39,572 nt of DNA from Micromonosporaceae bacterium. Lineage in GTDB: Bacteria; Actinomycetota; Actinomycetes; Mycobacteriales; Micromonosporaceae. The first letter of the stretch is position 1. Each line of letters begins with the position of its first letter. The DNA lies in NCBI GenBank assembly GCA_016880465.1, contig JAEHDK010000300.1, positions 1 to 39,572 of the forward strand, in the 5' to 3' direction. Made by a program: the position numbers and the translations under genes. Positions 19,321-27,634 of this stretch are shown here, one piece after another. The notes under the pieces are model-generated. The model ran no database searches and was not told the DNA's origin. It saw only the letters and a list, made by a program, of their open reading frames with translations.

Positions 19321-20397
19321 ATGTCACGCGAAGACAATTCTGTCGGTCCGCAAACCCCCATGGAGCCGCCGCTACCGGCGACTGGCGAGCCTAGCCTGGG
19401 TCGTCGTGGCCGCCGATCCGGACGACGGAGAAGGTTGGTGCGGCGCCGGTGGCCCCGAGTGATCGCGCTCGTCGCCGTTCTTGTCGTCCTGGTCGTGGGC
19501 GGCGCAGGCTCGGTCGCATGGTTCTACCTTCGTTCACTGGAAGAGCAGGTCTCGCACGTGGATGCGTTTCGTGGACTGCAGGAAACGGAACGGCCCGCGC
19601 GGGTGACGGAGGCCGCGCTCAACATCCTCGTGGTCGGCAAGGACCCGCCCGAGCGCGGCGTCTCGCGCACCGATACGATCATGCTGGCTCATATTCCTCG
19701 CACCCGCGATAGGGCTCAGGTGATCTCGGTCCCGCGCGACACCTGGACCACCATTCCGGCTGATGGCGCCCGCAGCGCCACCACTGCCAAGATCAACGCG
19801 GCCTACGCCTGGGGCGGTATTCCGTTGCTGGTACGCACCCTGGAGAGTTTCACGGGAGTGCGCATTGACCGTGTCGTGCTGATCGATTTTGCTGGCTTCG
19901 GAAAGATCATCGATGCGCTTGGCGGGGTGGACGTCACCGTCGACCGCCCCTTTACCGCCACCGTTCTACCCGACACAACCTACCCGCCCGGCGTACACCA
20001 TATGGATAGTGCTATCGCGCTCGACTACGCCCGGCAGCGAAAGCAATTCGCCGACGGCGACTTCACCCGGATGCGGCACCAGCAGGCCATCATCGCAGCC
20101 GTGATGCAGAAAGCCGACCGGGAGGGCCTGCTGACCAACCCGCTCAAGCTCAAGGATTTCTTGGGCATGGCAGCCGGCGTAGTGCAGGTCGATCAGGATT
20201 TCCCGATGTTCGAGACCATCTGGGCACTGCGCCAACTGAGCACCCAAAACACTACAATGTTGACCAGTCCGTCAAGGGGCACCGGAGTGGTCGGTGACCA
20301 GAGCGTCGTCTTTCCCGACCAAGCGGCCGCGGCTCGCCTATATCAGGCGGTCAAAACCGACACCATGGCCAAATGGTTGGCGGAGAATCCGCCATAG
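19321..20397 (+). CDS. LytR-CpsA-Psr (LCP) family cell-wall polysaccharide transferase
   Basis: N-terminal TM anchor; NILVVGKDPPERGVSRTDTIMLAHI, VISVPRDTWTTIP, KINAAYAWGGIPLLVRTLESFTGVRIDRVVLIDFAGFGKIIDALGGVDV, ALDYARQRKQFADGDFTRMRHQQAII. Confidence 0.93.
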   Translation: MSREDNSVGPQTPMEPPLPATGEPSLGRRGRRSGRRRRLVRRRWPRVIALVAVLVVLVVGGAGSVAWFYLRSLEEQVSHVDAFRGLQETERPARVTEAALNILVVGKDPPERGVSRTDTIMLAHIPRTRDRAQVISVPRDTWTTIPADGARSATTAKINAAYAWGGIPLLVRTLESFTGVRIDRVVLIDFAGFGKIIDALGGVDVTVDRPFTATVLPDTTYPPGVHHMDSAIALDYARQRKQFADGDFTRMRHQQAIIAAVMQKADREGLLTNPLKLKDFLGMAAGVVQVDQDFPMFETIWALRQLSTQNTTMLTSPSRGTGVVGDQSVVFPDQAAAARLYQAVKTDTMAKWLAENPP

Positions 20398-20457
20398 CCT
20401 CGACCTTGTGGGCGGTGATCGCGCCGCCGGATGTATAGATGCGTGATCGTGGCTGGA

Positions 20458-20781
20458 TCAATGATCGGCTTTGGGCAGTAGGCGTACCGAGCAGGCGGCG
20501 ACGAGGATCACTTTCTGCCAGTTGCCCTTGGAGTAGGTGTCCGGCCGGATCGATGCCAAGGACCCGGACCCGCCCGGAGGTCGCGCGGTAGAGTCCCAGC
20601 GACTCCGGATCGTCGTGGACTTGCCGGCGCCGTTCGGGCCGAGGAAGCCATGCACCTCGCCGGTGCGGACGGTCAGATCGAGTCCATCGACGGCGGCGAT
20701 GTTACCGAACCGCTTCATGAGCCGCTCGACGTCGATGGCGTCGTTCTGCGGCATGTGATCGCCTTGATCCGAGTCATTCAT
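20458..20781 (-). pseudogene. Truncated/frameshifted ABC transporter ATP-binding protein
   Basis: [44 protein letters not shown] then frame break; another frame reads [20 protein letters not shown]; original frame resumes [14 protein letters not shown]. Signature/Walker B region missing. Confidence 0.8.
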
Positions 20782-20877
20782 GAGCGCGCCTTTCGATTGC
20801 CGTCAGCAGGGCGTAGGCGACTGCGGATGCAGAACGCGATTTCGGGCATTGGTGAGCGGTACGTATAGGTTCGGCGG

Positions 20878-21250
20878 TCAGCTTCGGTGTAGGACGAGCA
20901 GGAACTCCGCTACGCCGTGGTCGGCGAGCGAGCCGAGCCCGCCGTACCCGTGGGTCCGGTGATTCCGTAGTCGGCGAAGGCGACCGGGACCGAGCCGGCG
21001 ATGTCGATGCTCGTGCCGTCCCGGTGGACGGAGAGCGGGCACTGTGACGGTGCGCGTGACGCCGTGCAGGGTCAGCGTTCCGGCGGCGTTGACGGTGAGG
21101 GTCGTACCGGATGCCGGGGTCACCGGCTGTGCCAGGCTGATGGTCGCGTCCGGGTACCGCTGGGTGTCGAGGCTGATGCCGTACTGCGGCGCGGGCTCTG
21201 CGTCGCTCGGTGGTGACGGCGCGGAGGCCGACCCGCAGACCCGCGGTGGT
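20878..21250 (-). pseudogene. YceI-family-like gene with two frame shifts
   Basis: PQYGISLDTQRYPDATISLAQPVTPASGTTLTVNAAGTLTLHGVTRTVTVPA, then a different frame LSVHRDGTSIDIAGSVPVAFADYGITGP, then original frame GYGGLGSLADHGVAEFLLVLHRS*. Confidence 0.7.
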
Positions 21251-21423
21251 TGCCCCAGCGGCGCGGGTACCGGTTGCAGCTTGATGGCCACGGCGACCAG
21301 GCCCATCCAACCCCGCCTTACCGAGGCAGGCACTCAGACCAGGTAGCCGCCATCCAACCCGGTGCGGTTCAGACGGTGCAGTTGGGTTGAGTGAGAGGTC
21401 ACGGCGCGGCCCGGCGGACGTGT

Positions 21424-21507
21424 GCGGCAGACGTCTTCGACAACGAGTGGTTCCCGATCTGGCGCTACCACGCCTCATCCACCGACAACCCGTTCCTGCT
21501 CGTATAG
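21424..21507 (+). mobile_element. Possible IS1380-type transposase fragment
   Basis: Reads AADVFDNEWFPIWRYHASSTDNPFLLV*AEA; resembles the C-terminal RYHAFxTDxP...QAE region of actinobacterial IS1380-type transposases as recalled. No inverted repeats identified. Confidence 0.35.
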
Positions 21508-21588
21508 GCCGAAGCTAGCGCGTGGCAATGCCCCTTGGCCCCGGCCGCTTGCCCGGCCGTGGGCCCGGGCTCCGGCCGCGAGCCGGGA

Positions 21589-22227
21589 TCACCTCCAGGC
21601 GGTCGTAAGTTCGTCGACGGTGGCGATTGTGGCGTATCGGTGACCGGCGGTGGCGAGAGTCGCATCGTGTAGGGACGGGTCCCAGGACGCGCACCCGTCG
21701 CGGGCGTAGACGACGTAGTAGTCGTGGCTGAACGCTTCTCGTGCGGTGGCTTCCACGCAGGCGTTGGTAGATACGCCGGCGCAGATCACGGTCTCCACGC
21801 CCGCGCTGCGTAGTTGCATGTCCAGGTTGGTACCGGCGAAGCCGCTGTACCGGTACTTGTAGACGGTAAGGTCGCCGGGGTGTGGTGTCAGTTCGTCGAT
21901 GACCAGGGCGCCCCACGATCCGGCGAGGCAGAGATCTTCGACGGAGTACGTGGCGCGGTTGCGCGCCTCCAGCCAGGCGCCGGAGGCACCGGCACGGTCG
22001 GGCAGCGTGACGTGGTTGACGTAGACCACTCGTACCCCGGCAGCCCTTGCCGCCTCGAGCAGAGCCCGCTGCGGAGCGATCGCGCCACGGGCGTCGGCGA
22101 GCGGCCGGCCGGCGCGCACCGCGGCCTTGCCGGCCGGGTCGATGAGGTCATTAACCATGTCGATGAGCAGGACGGCGGTATGCGCTGGGCCGACCTTGTC
22201 CGCAAGCGTGTACCTGATGGTGACCAT
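21589..22227 (-). CDS. Isochorismatase-family cysteine hydrolase
   Basis: From MVTIRYTLADKVGPAHTAVLLIDMVNDLIDP (catalytic Asp), VYKYRYSGFAGTNLD (Lys), VICAGVSTNACVEATAREAF (Cys). Confidence 0.9.
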   Translation of the reverse strand: MVTIRYTLADKVGPAHTAVLLIDMVNDLIDPAGKAAVRAGRPLADARGAIAPQRALLEAARAAGVRVVYVNHVTLPDRAGASGAWLEARNRATYSVEDLCLAGSWGALVIDELTPHPGDLTVYKYRYSGFAGTNLDMQLRSAGVETVICAGVSTNACVEATAREAFSHDYYVVYARDGCASWDPSLHDATLATAGHRYATIATVDELTTAWR

Positions 22228-22229
22228 TG

Positions 22230-23210
22230 CTAGTCGAGGTAGGTGGGGATGAGGGTGTTCGATGTGAACAACTCTGCCGGCTCGACCAGCCGCTTGCTCA
22301 ACCCCTGCTCGAACGAGTAGCGGCAGGCGGTCTCCAGCGTGGTGCGGTTGGCCTCCAGTCCGTAGGGCCACAGGTCATCGCCGAACACGGCGCGGGCTTC
22401 TTCGAGGTGGTGCGGGAAGAACGGCAGCGCCACGGGGGAGTGGCCGCCCACGCCGCCCATCCGCGCCAGGCAGAGCTGCTTGGCCTCCTGGAACGCCTTC
22501 ATCAGGCTGGTGGTGACCCAGGCGTGCTGCTGGTAGATGTCGCGCCGCAGGACCACCAGGTGCATGATCGGGTAGATGCCGGTGCGCTGGTAGTACTCGA
22601 GTTCTGCCTCGCGGGGGCGCGGGTAGAGCCGCCGGACGGGGCCTTCACCGAGCAACCGCGAAGTGTACGGACTCAGCGCACCGTGCACGGCGCCGCCGGC
22701 GAGCAGTTCGTCGACCGTGCGGTCGCGTACGACCTCCACTCGGATGTCCGGAGGCAGGTCCAGCTTCTCGCGCTCGATCCGTCCGGGCGCGTACTGGCCG
22801 GCCTGTACCCAGGTCACGTCCTGGGGCCGGATGCCGAACTCGTCGCCGAGCAGGCCGCGCATGAACAGTACGGCGGTCATGTGGTATTCCGGCACGGCCA
22901 GCCGCGAGCCGGCGAGCGCGGCCGGCTCGGCGATCTCAGGGCGGACGACGATGCCGCTGTGGCGGAACACCCGCGAGGTGAACACCGGCAGGCCGACGTA
23001 ACTGTCGTCGCCGCGGGCCACCCGCATGATGAATCCGGACAATGACATTTCGGCCAGGTCGAACTCGCCGCTCTGGGTTAGCCGCCAGAACGTCTCGGCC
23101 GGCGACATCGGCAAGCGCACGAGATCCACGCCCTCGACCGGCACCTCTCCGCTCATGATCGGATCGGTACGGTCGTACCGGCCACAGGCGAAGGACAGCG
23201 TCAATGCCAC
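22230..23210 (-). CDS. 4,5-dihydroxyphthalate-decarboxylase-like / periplasmic-binding-fold protein
   Basis: MALTLSFACGRYDRTDPIMSGEVPVEGVDLVRLPMSPAETFWRLTQSGEFDLAEMSLSGFIMRVARGDDSYVGLPVFTSRVFRHSGIVV; no obvious signal peptide. Confidence 0.78.
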   Translation of the reverse strand: MALTLSFACGRYDRTDPIMSGEVPVEGVDLVRLPMSPAETFWRLTQSGEFDLAEMSLSGFIMRVARGDDSYVGLPVFTSRVFRHSGIVVRPEIAEPAALAGSRLAVPEYHMTAVLFMRGLLGDEFGIRPQDVTWVQAGQYAPGRIEREKLDLPPDIRVEVVRDRTVDELLAGGAVHGALSPYTSRLLGEGPVRRLYPRPREAELEYYQRTGIYPIMHLVVLRRDIYQQHAWVTTSLMKAFQEAKQLCLARMGGVGGHSPVALPFFPHHLEEARAVFGDDLWPYGLEANRTTLETACRYSFEQGLSKRLVEPAELFTSNTLIPTYLD

Positions 23211-23222
23211 GGTGTACTCCTT

Positions 23223-23990
23223 CTAGCGATCGAGCCTCTTCTCCAGCGCCCACAGTCCAAAGGAGACACCGAAGGTGATGACGAGCAGTGTGAGCACGGT
23301 GGCGAAGACGCGGTCGTAGTCGCCGACGTTGTAGCTCTGCGACAGCGAGCGGCCGAGGCCGACGTCAGAGGCGAAGAACTCGGCCAGCACGACACCCAGC
23401 ACGGCGAAGCTGGTGGCGACTCGGATCGCGGTCACCACCGCCCGGGCGGTCGCCGGCAGCAGCACCTTCACCAGGTACTGCCGGCGGTCGACCAGCAGCG
23501 AGCGGGCCAGCTTGGTGTAGATGGGTGGGGTCGAGGCGATGGCCGCGCCTACCATGATCATCATAGGGAAGCACGACGAGATGACGCCCATGAAGACCTT
23601 CGACGGCGACCCGATCGTCAGCACCGGGATGATCAAGGGATAAAGCAAGATCTTCGGTACCGCGTACAGCGCCATCACGAACGACTGGAGGGTCGCGCGA
23701 GCCAGGGCGGAGACGCCGAGCACGAACCCGCCGAGGATCCCGATGACCACTCCGATGCCGAGCCCTGTCACGATCCGCCAGAATGTCACCTGAGCCGAGT
23801 AGAGATAGTCGCGGTCGGTCCACTCCTGCCCGATCACGCGCAGCGTCGCCGCGGGAGACGGCACGACGAAGGTGAGCCGGGAGGCGAGGTACCAGGCGCC
23901 GGCCGCGAGCCCGAGCAGCACCAGCGAGCCGGCGGCAACAGACGTACCGCCTGGCGCCTCGCGCTGCTCGTACACCCGGGCCACGGTCAC
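23223..23990 (-). CDS. ABC transporter permease (SsuC/TauC type)
   Basis: From GTG 23990 (VTVARVYEQREAP...); VTFWRIVTGLGIGVVIGILGGFVLG, AVPKILLYPLIIPVLTIGSPSKVFMGVISSCFPM. GTGA overlap with upstream gene. Confidence 0.9.
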   Translation of the reverse strand: MTVARVYEQREAPGGTSVAAGSLVLLGLAAGAWYLASRLTFVVPSPAATLRVIGQEWTDRDYLYSAQVTFWRIVTGLGIGVVIGILGGFVLGVSALARATLQSFVMALYAVPKILLYPLIIPVLTIGSPSKVFMGVISSCFPMMIMVGAAIASTPPIYTKLARSLLVDRRQYLVKVLLPATARAVVTAIRVATSFAVLGVVLAEFFASDVGLGRSLSQSYNVGDYDRVFATVLTLLVITFGVSFGLWALEKRLDR

Positions 23991-24760
23991 CGCCTGCCCT
24001 TCTGCACCGCGTTCTCCATGGCCGAGGCGGCCGCCATGAACACGCACGCCACCGCGAAAATGACCACCACGTACGCCCACATCTGTGCCTGCTCGAAATA
24101 CTCGTACAGGTACCGGACCTGGAATCCGAGCCCGGCCGGCGCGAGCAGGAACTCCATCGAGGTGATGCCGACGACCGCGAGGCTGGCCCCGATGCGCAGG
24201 CCGGCGAGGATCTGTGGCAGCGCGGCCGGCAGCATCACCTGGCGGAACCGTCGCGCCGGGCCGCATCGCAGCGACCGGGCGAGCCGGTGATACACCGGTG
24301 GTATTGCCTGGAAGCCGACCCACGTGTTGAGCAGTACCGGGATCGCGACGACCACGGTGTTGAGGATGATCAGCGACCACACGTTGATGCCGACCACGAC
24401 GAGCATTACCGGATACAGCACGATCAGCGGTACCGCGTAGAACGAGACGATGTATGGCTCCAGCACCCGGCCGATCAGCGGTAGCCGCCACAGCAGCGTG
24501 CCACCTGCGACGCCCACGAGACTGCCGGCGGCGAAGCTGATGACGATCGCGACCAGCGTGTCGGCCATGCTGGACCAGAAGACGGCGGTGGTGAGCAGGT
24601 CACCCAGTGCTGCCGCGACGGCGCCGGGCGTCGGCATCAGCCCAGGACCCCACCATTCCAGCGTGGAACCGAGCTGCCAGACGATCAGGATCAGCAGCAG
24701 CATGCCGGTGGTACCGGTGACGCCGAGCAGGAACGGCCGGGTATTCGCCGGCCCGGTCAT
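23987..24760 (-). CDS. ABC transporter permease (SsuC/TauC type)
   Basis: MADTLVAIVISFAAGSLVGVAGGTLL, SFYAVPLIVLYPVMLVVVGINVWSLIILNTVVVAIPVLLNTWVGFQAIPP, LRIGASLAVVGITSMEFLLAPAGLGFQVRY. Confidence 0.9.
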   Translation of the reverse strand: MTGPANTRPFLLGVTGTTGMLLLILIVWQLGSTLEWWGPGLMPTPGAVAAALGDLLTTAVFWSSMADTLVAIVISFAAGSLVGVAGGTLLWRLPLIGRVLEPYIVSFYAVPLIVLYPVMLVVVGINVWSLIILNTVVVAIPVLLNTWVGFQAIPPVYHRLARSLRCGPARRFRQVMLPAALPQILAGLRIGASLAVVGITSMEFLLAPAGLGFQVRYLYEYFEQAQMWAYVVVIFAVACVFMAAASAMENAVQKGRR

Positions 24761-25626
24761 AGCTCCACCTCGGCGACCACCGGGTGCTTATCGACGCCCG
24801 CGGGGTGTAGCTCCGTGTCGCTGAAACCGCGCAGCGACTCGCGCCGGATCGTCGACCACAGCCGGTTGGAGTACTGGTTGAACCGGTCGGTACCGACGAC
24901 GTCGAAGTCGCGGGGGTAGGGCAGGTCGATGCGCACCCGGTCGATGATCTGCCCGGGCCGGTACGACATCACCCAGACCTCGGTCGACAGCAGCACCGCC
25001 TCCTCGATGCTGTGTGTCACGAACAGCACGGTTAACCGCAGCTGGCTCCAGATCCGCAGCAGTTGCGCGCCGAGGATCAGGCGGGTCTGCTGGTCCAGCG
25101 CGCCGAACGGCTCGTCCATGAGCAGCACGCTGGGCCGCATGGCCAGCGTTCGGGCGATCGCGAGGCGCTGGCGCATGCCGCCGGAGAGCCGGGCCGGACG
25201 CTCACCGGCGAAGTCGGCGAGGCCGACCATGGTGAGCATCTCGTTGGCCCGGCGCTGCCGCTCGGCTCGCGGTACGCCGGCCACCTCCATCCCGAACGTC
25301 ACATTGCGCAGGGCCGACCGCCAGGGCAGCGTCGAATCCTCCTGGAACACCAGCCCGACATCCCGGCGCGGACCGGTAACCGGGGAGCCGCCGACCGAGA
25401 CACGACCGGAGGTGGCGCTGTCGAGGCCGGCGACGATGCCGAGCAGTGTCGACTTCCCGCAGCCGCTGGGCCCGACGATCGACACGAACTCCCCGGCCGG
25501 CACCGTGCCGGTCACCTCCTCGACGGCCTGCACCGTACGGCGGCCGGGGATGTCGAACGCCTTGCTGACCCGATCAAACACGACCTCGTTAGCCACGACC
25601 GTGCTCCGGGCGGGCGCCTGGGTCAT
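24757..25626 (-). CDS. ABC transporter ATP-binding protein (SsuB/TauB type)
   Basis: From MTQAPARSTVVANEV; Walker A GPSGCGKSTLL, signature LSGGMRQRLAIARTLA, Walker B VLLMDEPFGALD. Confidence 0.93.
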   Translation of the reverse strand: MTQAPARSTVVANEVVFDRVSKAFDIPGRRTVQAVEEVTGTVPAGEFVSIVGPSGCGKSTLLGIVAGLDSATSGRVSVGGSPVTGPRRDVGLVFQEDSTLPWRSALRNVTFGMEVAGVPRAERQRRANEMLTMVGLADFAGERPARLSGGMRQRLAIARTLAMRPSVLLMDEPFGALDQQTRLILGAQLLRIWSQLRLTVLFVTHSIEEAVLLSTEVWVMSYRPGQIIDRVRIDLPYPRDFDVVGTDRFNQYSNRLWSTIRRESLRGFSDTELHPAGVDKHPVVAEVEL

Positions 25627-26660
25627 CCGGCGGCCCCGAAGTCGCAGCGGTCCTCCTGCGGCAGGTACTGCTGATCCATGACCTTGGACCAGTCCACCTG
25701 CTCTTTGACGAACCCGGTCTTTGTCCACTGGGTGGTGAGGTTCTTGAAGCCGGCACAATCGATCTTGATGGTGAACGCGGTCGGTGCCTTGACCATGTCC
25801 CGCATCGCGGCCTGGAGCGTGGCCAGGTCCATCTTGATGATCTTGTTCAGCTCCACCGACACGCCATCCGGCTCGTCGCGGATATATGTGAATGCCCGGT
25901 CGGCCACCCGCCAGAAGGCCTTCACCGCGTCCGGGCTCTTGTCGGCGTACTCGGTGCGTACCGCGGCCAGATTCATCGGCAGTTCACCGATGACCTCGCT
26001 GGGACGTACCAGGGGCCTGCCGCCCTCGGCGAACAGTTGTTGCGCCTGTGGCTGGGCCGAGTAGGCGCCGTCGATCTGGCCCGCCTTGGCCGCCGCCCAG
26101 TTGGCGCCCAGTCCGGCCACCACCACCGGCTGGAGGTTCAGCTCCGGCCGGGCGGCCTGCATCGCCTTGACGAGGAACTCGCCGGTGGAGCCGGCGCCGG
26201 TAATGCCAAGCTTCGCGTTCTGCAGCGTTGCATTCGGCTTCGCCGCCACCCACACCACCACGTTGTGCTCAAACCAGGCGCCGATCACCTTGATGCCGCT
26301 GCCCGCCGTGGTCGAGGCCTTGTAGATGGCGTCCGGACCGGCCAGACCGATATCCGCCTGTCCCGAGGTGATCAGGCGGGTGGTGTCGCCACCTCCGCCG
26401 GCGTTGATGACGGTCACGTCCAGGCCGGCCTCGCGGAACCAGCCCTTGTCAGCCGCGACCTGAAGGATCGTCATGTACGGGATCGAGTCCACGAGAGACG
26501 TCGCGATGCGCAACTTGGTCAGCTCGCCGCTCCCGGCGGGCTGGGGATTGTCCTTGCTCGGCGACAGGCAACCGGCCGCGGCAAACGCCACGGCCACGAG
26601 GATCACCGTCATGCGGGCCAGGTACTGGCGAGAGGGCCGCCGAAACGTTGATTCGGTCAT
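25623..26660 (-). CDS. ABC transporter substrate-binding lipoprotein (SsuA/NMT1-like)
   Basis: MTVILVAVAFAAAGCLSPSKD lipobox; LRIATSLVDSIPYMTILQVAADKGWFREAGLDVTVINAGGGGDTTRLITSGQADIGLAGPDAIYKA. Confidence 0.9.
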   Translation of the reverse strand: MTESTFRRPSRQYLARMTVILVAVAFAAAGCLSPSKDNPQPAGSGELTKLRIATSLVDSIPYMTILQVAADKGWFREAGLDVTVINAGGGGDTTRLITSGQADIGLAGPDAIYKASTTAGSGIKVIGAWFEHNVVVWVAAKPNATLQNAKLGITGAGSTGEFLVKAMQAARPELNLQPVVVAGLGANWAAAKAGQIDGAYSAQPQAQQLFAEGGRPLVRPSEVIGELPMNLAAVRTEYADKSPDAVKAFWRVADRAFTYIRDEPDGVSVELNKIIKMDLATLQAAMRDMVKAPTAFTIKIDCAGFKNLTTQWTKTGFVKEQVDWSKVMDQQYLPQEDRCDFGAAG

Positions 26661-27634
26661 GGTGTGCTCCCGATGGATGAGGGCGCGGGCTGGTACTCAG
26701 CGGCGAGGGCCAGCAGGGGACTTATGGTCGGATCCCCCGGGTCGCGCAGGATCGCCGTGGCGAGTCCCGCGTCGACGAACCGATCGAGGCCGGCCCGGCA
26801 CTGGTCCGGGTCACCGGCGACGGCGAAGCCGTCGATCATTTGGTCAGATACCAGATCTTCGGCCGGAGAACCGGCCAGCCACGCTGCCCGGAACGCCCCG
26901 GCGAGGTCGGCAGACAGTCCGCCGACCCGGGTGATGTCGTGCGCACCGTGCACACCCAGATAGGTGGCGAGCGGTCGCCGTACCGCCGCGCGGGCGGCCT
27001 GCGCGTCACGATCGCACGCAGCGAGAAGGTAGGCCCCGGTCTGGATCGGCCGGCCCACCTGCTCCCGTGCCCACCGTACGTACGACGGCGCTGAGAGCAG
27101 GGAGAGCAGGACACCGTCGGCTACCTCTCCGGCGAGCGCCAAGCCGCGCCGGCCCTTGGTACCGAGATGGATCGGTGCGTCCGGGCGCGGCGGGGTGAAC
27201 GACAGCGCTGCGTCGGTGTGGAAGTGACGGCCATCGGTGACCAGCCACTCACCGGCGAGTGCGGCGCGGATGATCGCGGTGGCTTCACGCACCGCCGTCA
27301 ACGAAGCGGTGAACGGGATGCCGCAGCGCTGCTGTATCCACACCGCGTTGCTCGCGCCCAGCCCCAGCACCGCCCGGCCGCCAGACACCTCGTCCAGCGC
27401 GGCGTACTCCATGGCAGTGACCAGCGGGTGGCGGGTGAACGGGTTCACTACCCCGACACCGATCCGGACCCTCTCGGTGGCCGCCGCAACCGCACCTGCG
27501 ACGGCGAACGCCCCCCGTTCGAAGTAGTCCTCGGAAACCCAGATATCGCGCATGCCCGCCTGCTCCGCCTCGCGGGCGAGTCCGACCGCCTCGCGAGCGG
27601 GGCGGGTGCCGGACAGCAGCAGGCCGAGCCTCAT
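26657..27634 (-). CDS. LLM-class (probably F420-dependent) oxidoreductase
   Basis: From MRLGLLLSGTRPAREAVGLAREAEQAGMRDIWVSEDYFERGAFAVAGAVAAATERVRIGVGVVNPFTRHP; 4-bp overlaps at both ends. Upstream part of the 590-aa ORF is out-of-frame shadow of the next gene. Confidence 0.88.
   Translation of the reverse strand: MRLGLLLSGTRPAREAVGLAREAEQAGMRDIWVSEDYFERGAFAVAGAVAAATERVRIGVGVVNPFTRHPLVTAMEYAALDEVSGGRAVLGLGASNAVWIQQRCGIPFTASLTAVREATAIIRAALAGEWLVTDGRHFHTDAALSFTPPRPDAPIHLGTKGRRGLALAGEVADGVLLSLLSAPSYVRWAREQVGRPIQTGAYLLAACDRDAQAARAAVRRPLATYLGVHGAHDITRVGGLSADLAGAFRAAWLAGSPAEDLVSDQMIDGFAVAGDPDQCRAGLDRFVDAGLATAILRDPGDPTISPLLALAAEYQPAPSSIGSTP

Noticed and set aside
20405-20432. GGCGG...CCGCC dyad after LCP gene as terminator
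   Set aside because: Only 5-bp arms with no T tract; common by chance at this GC content.
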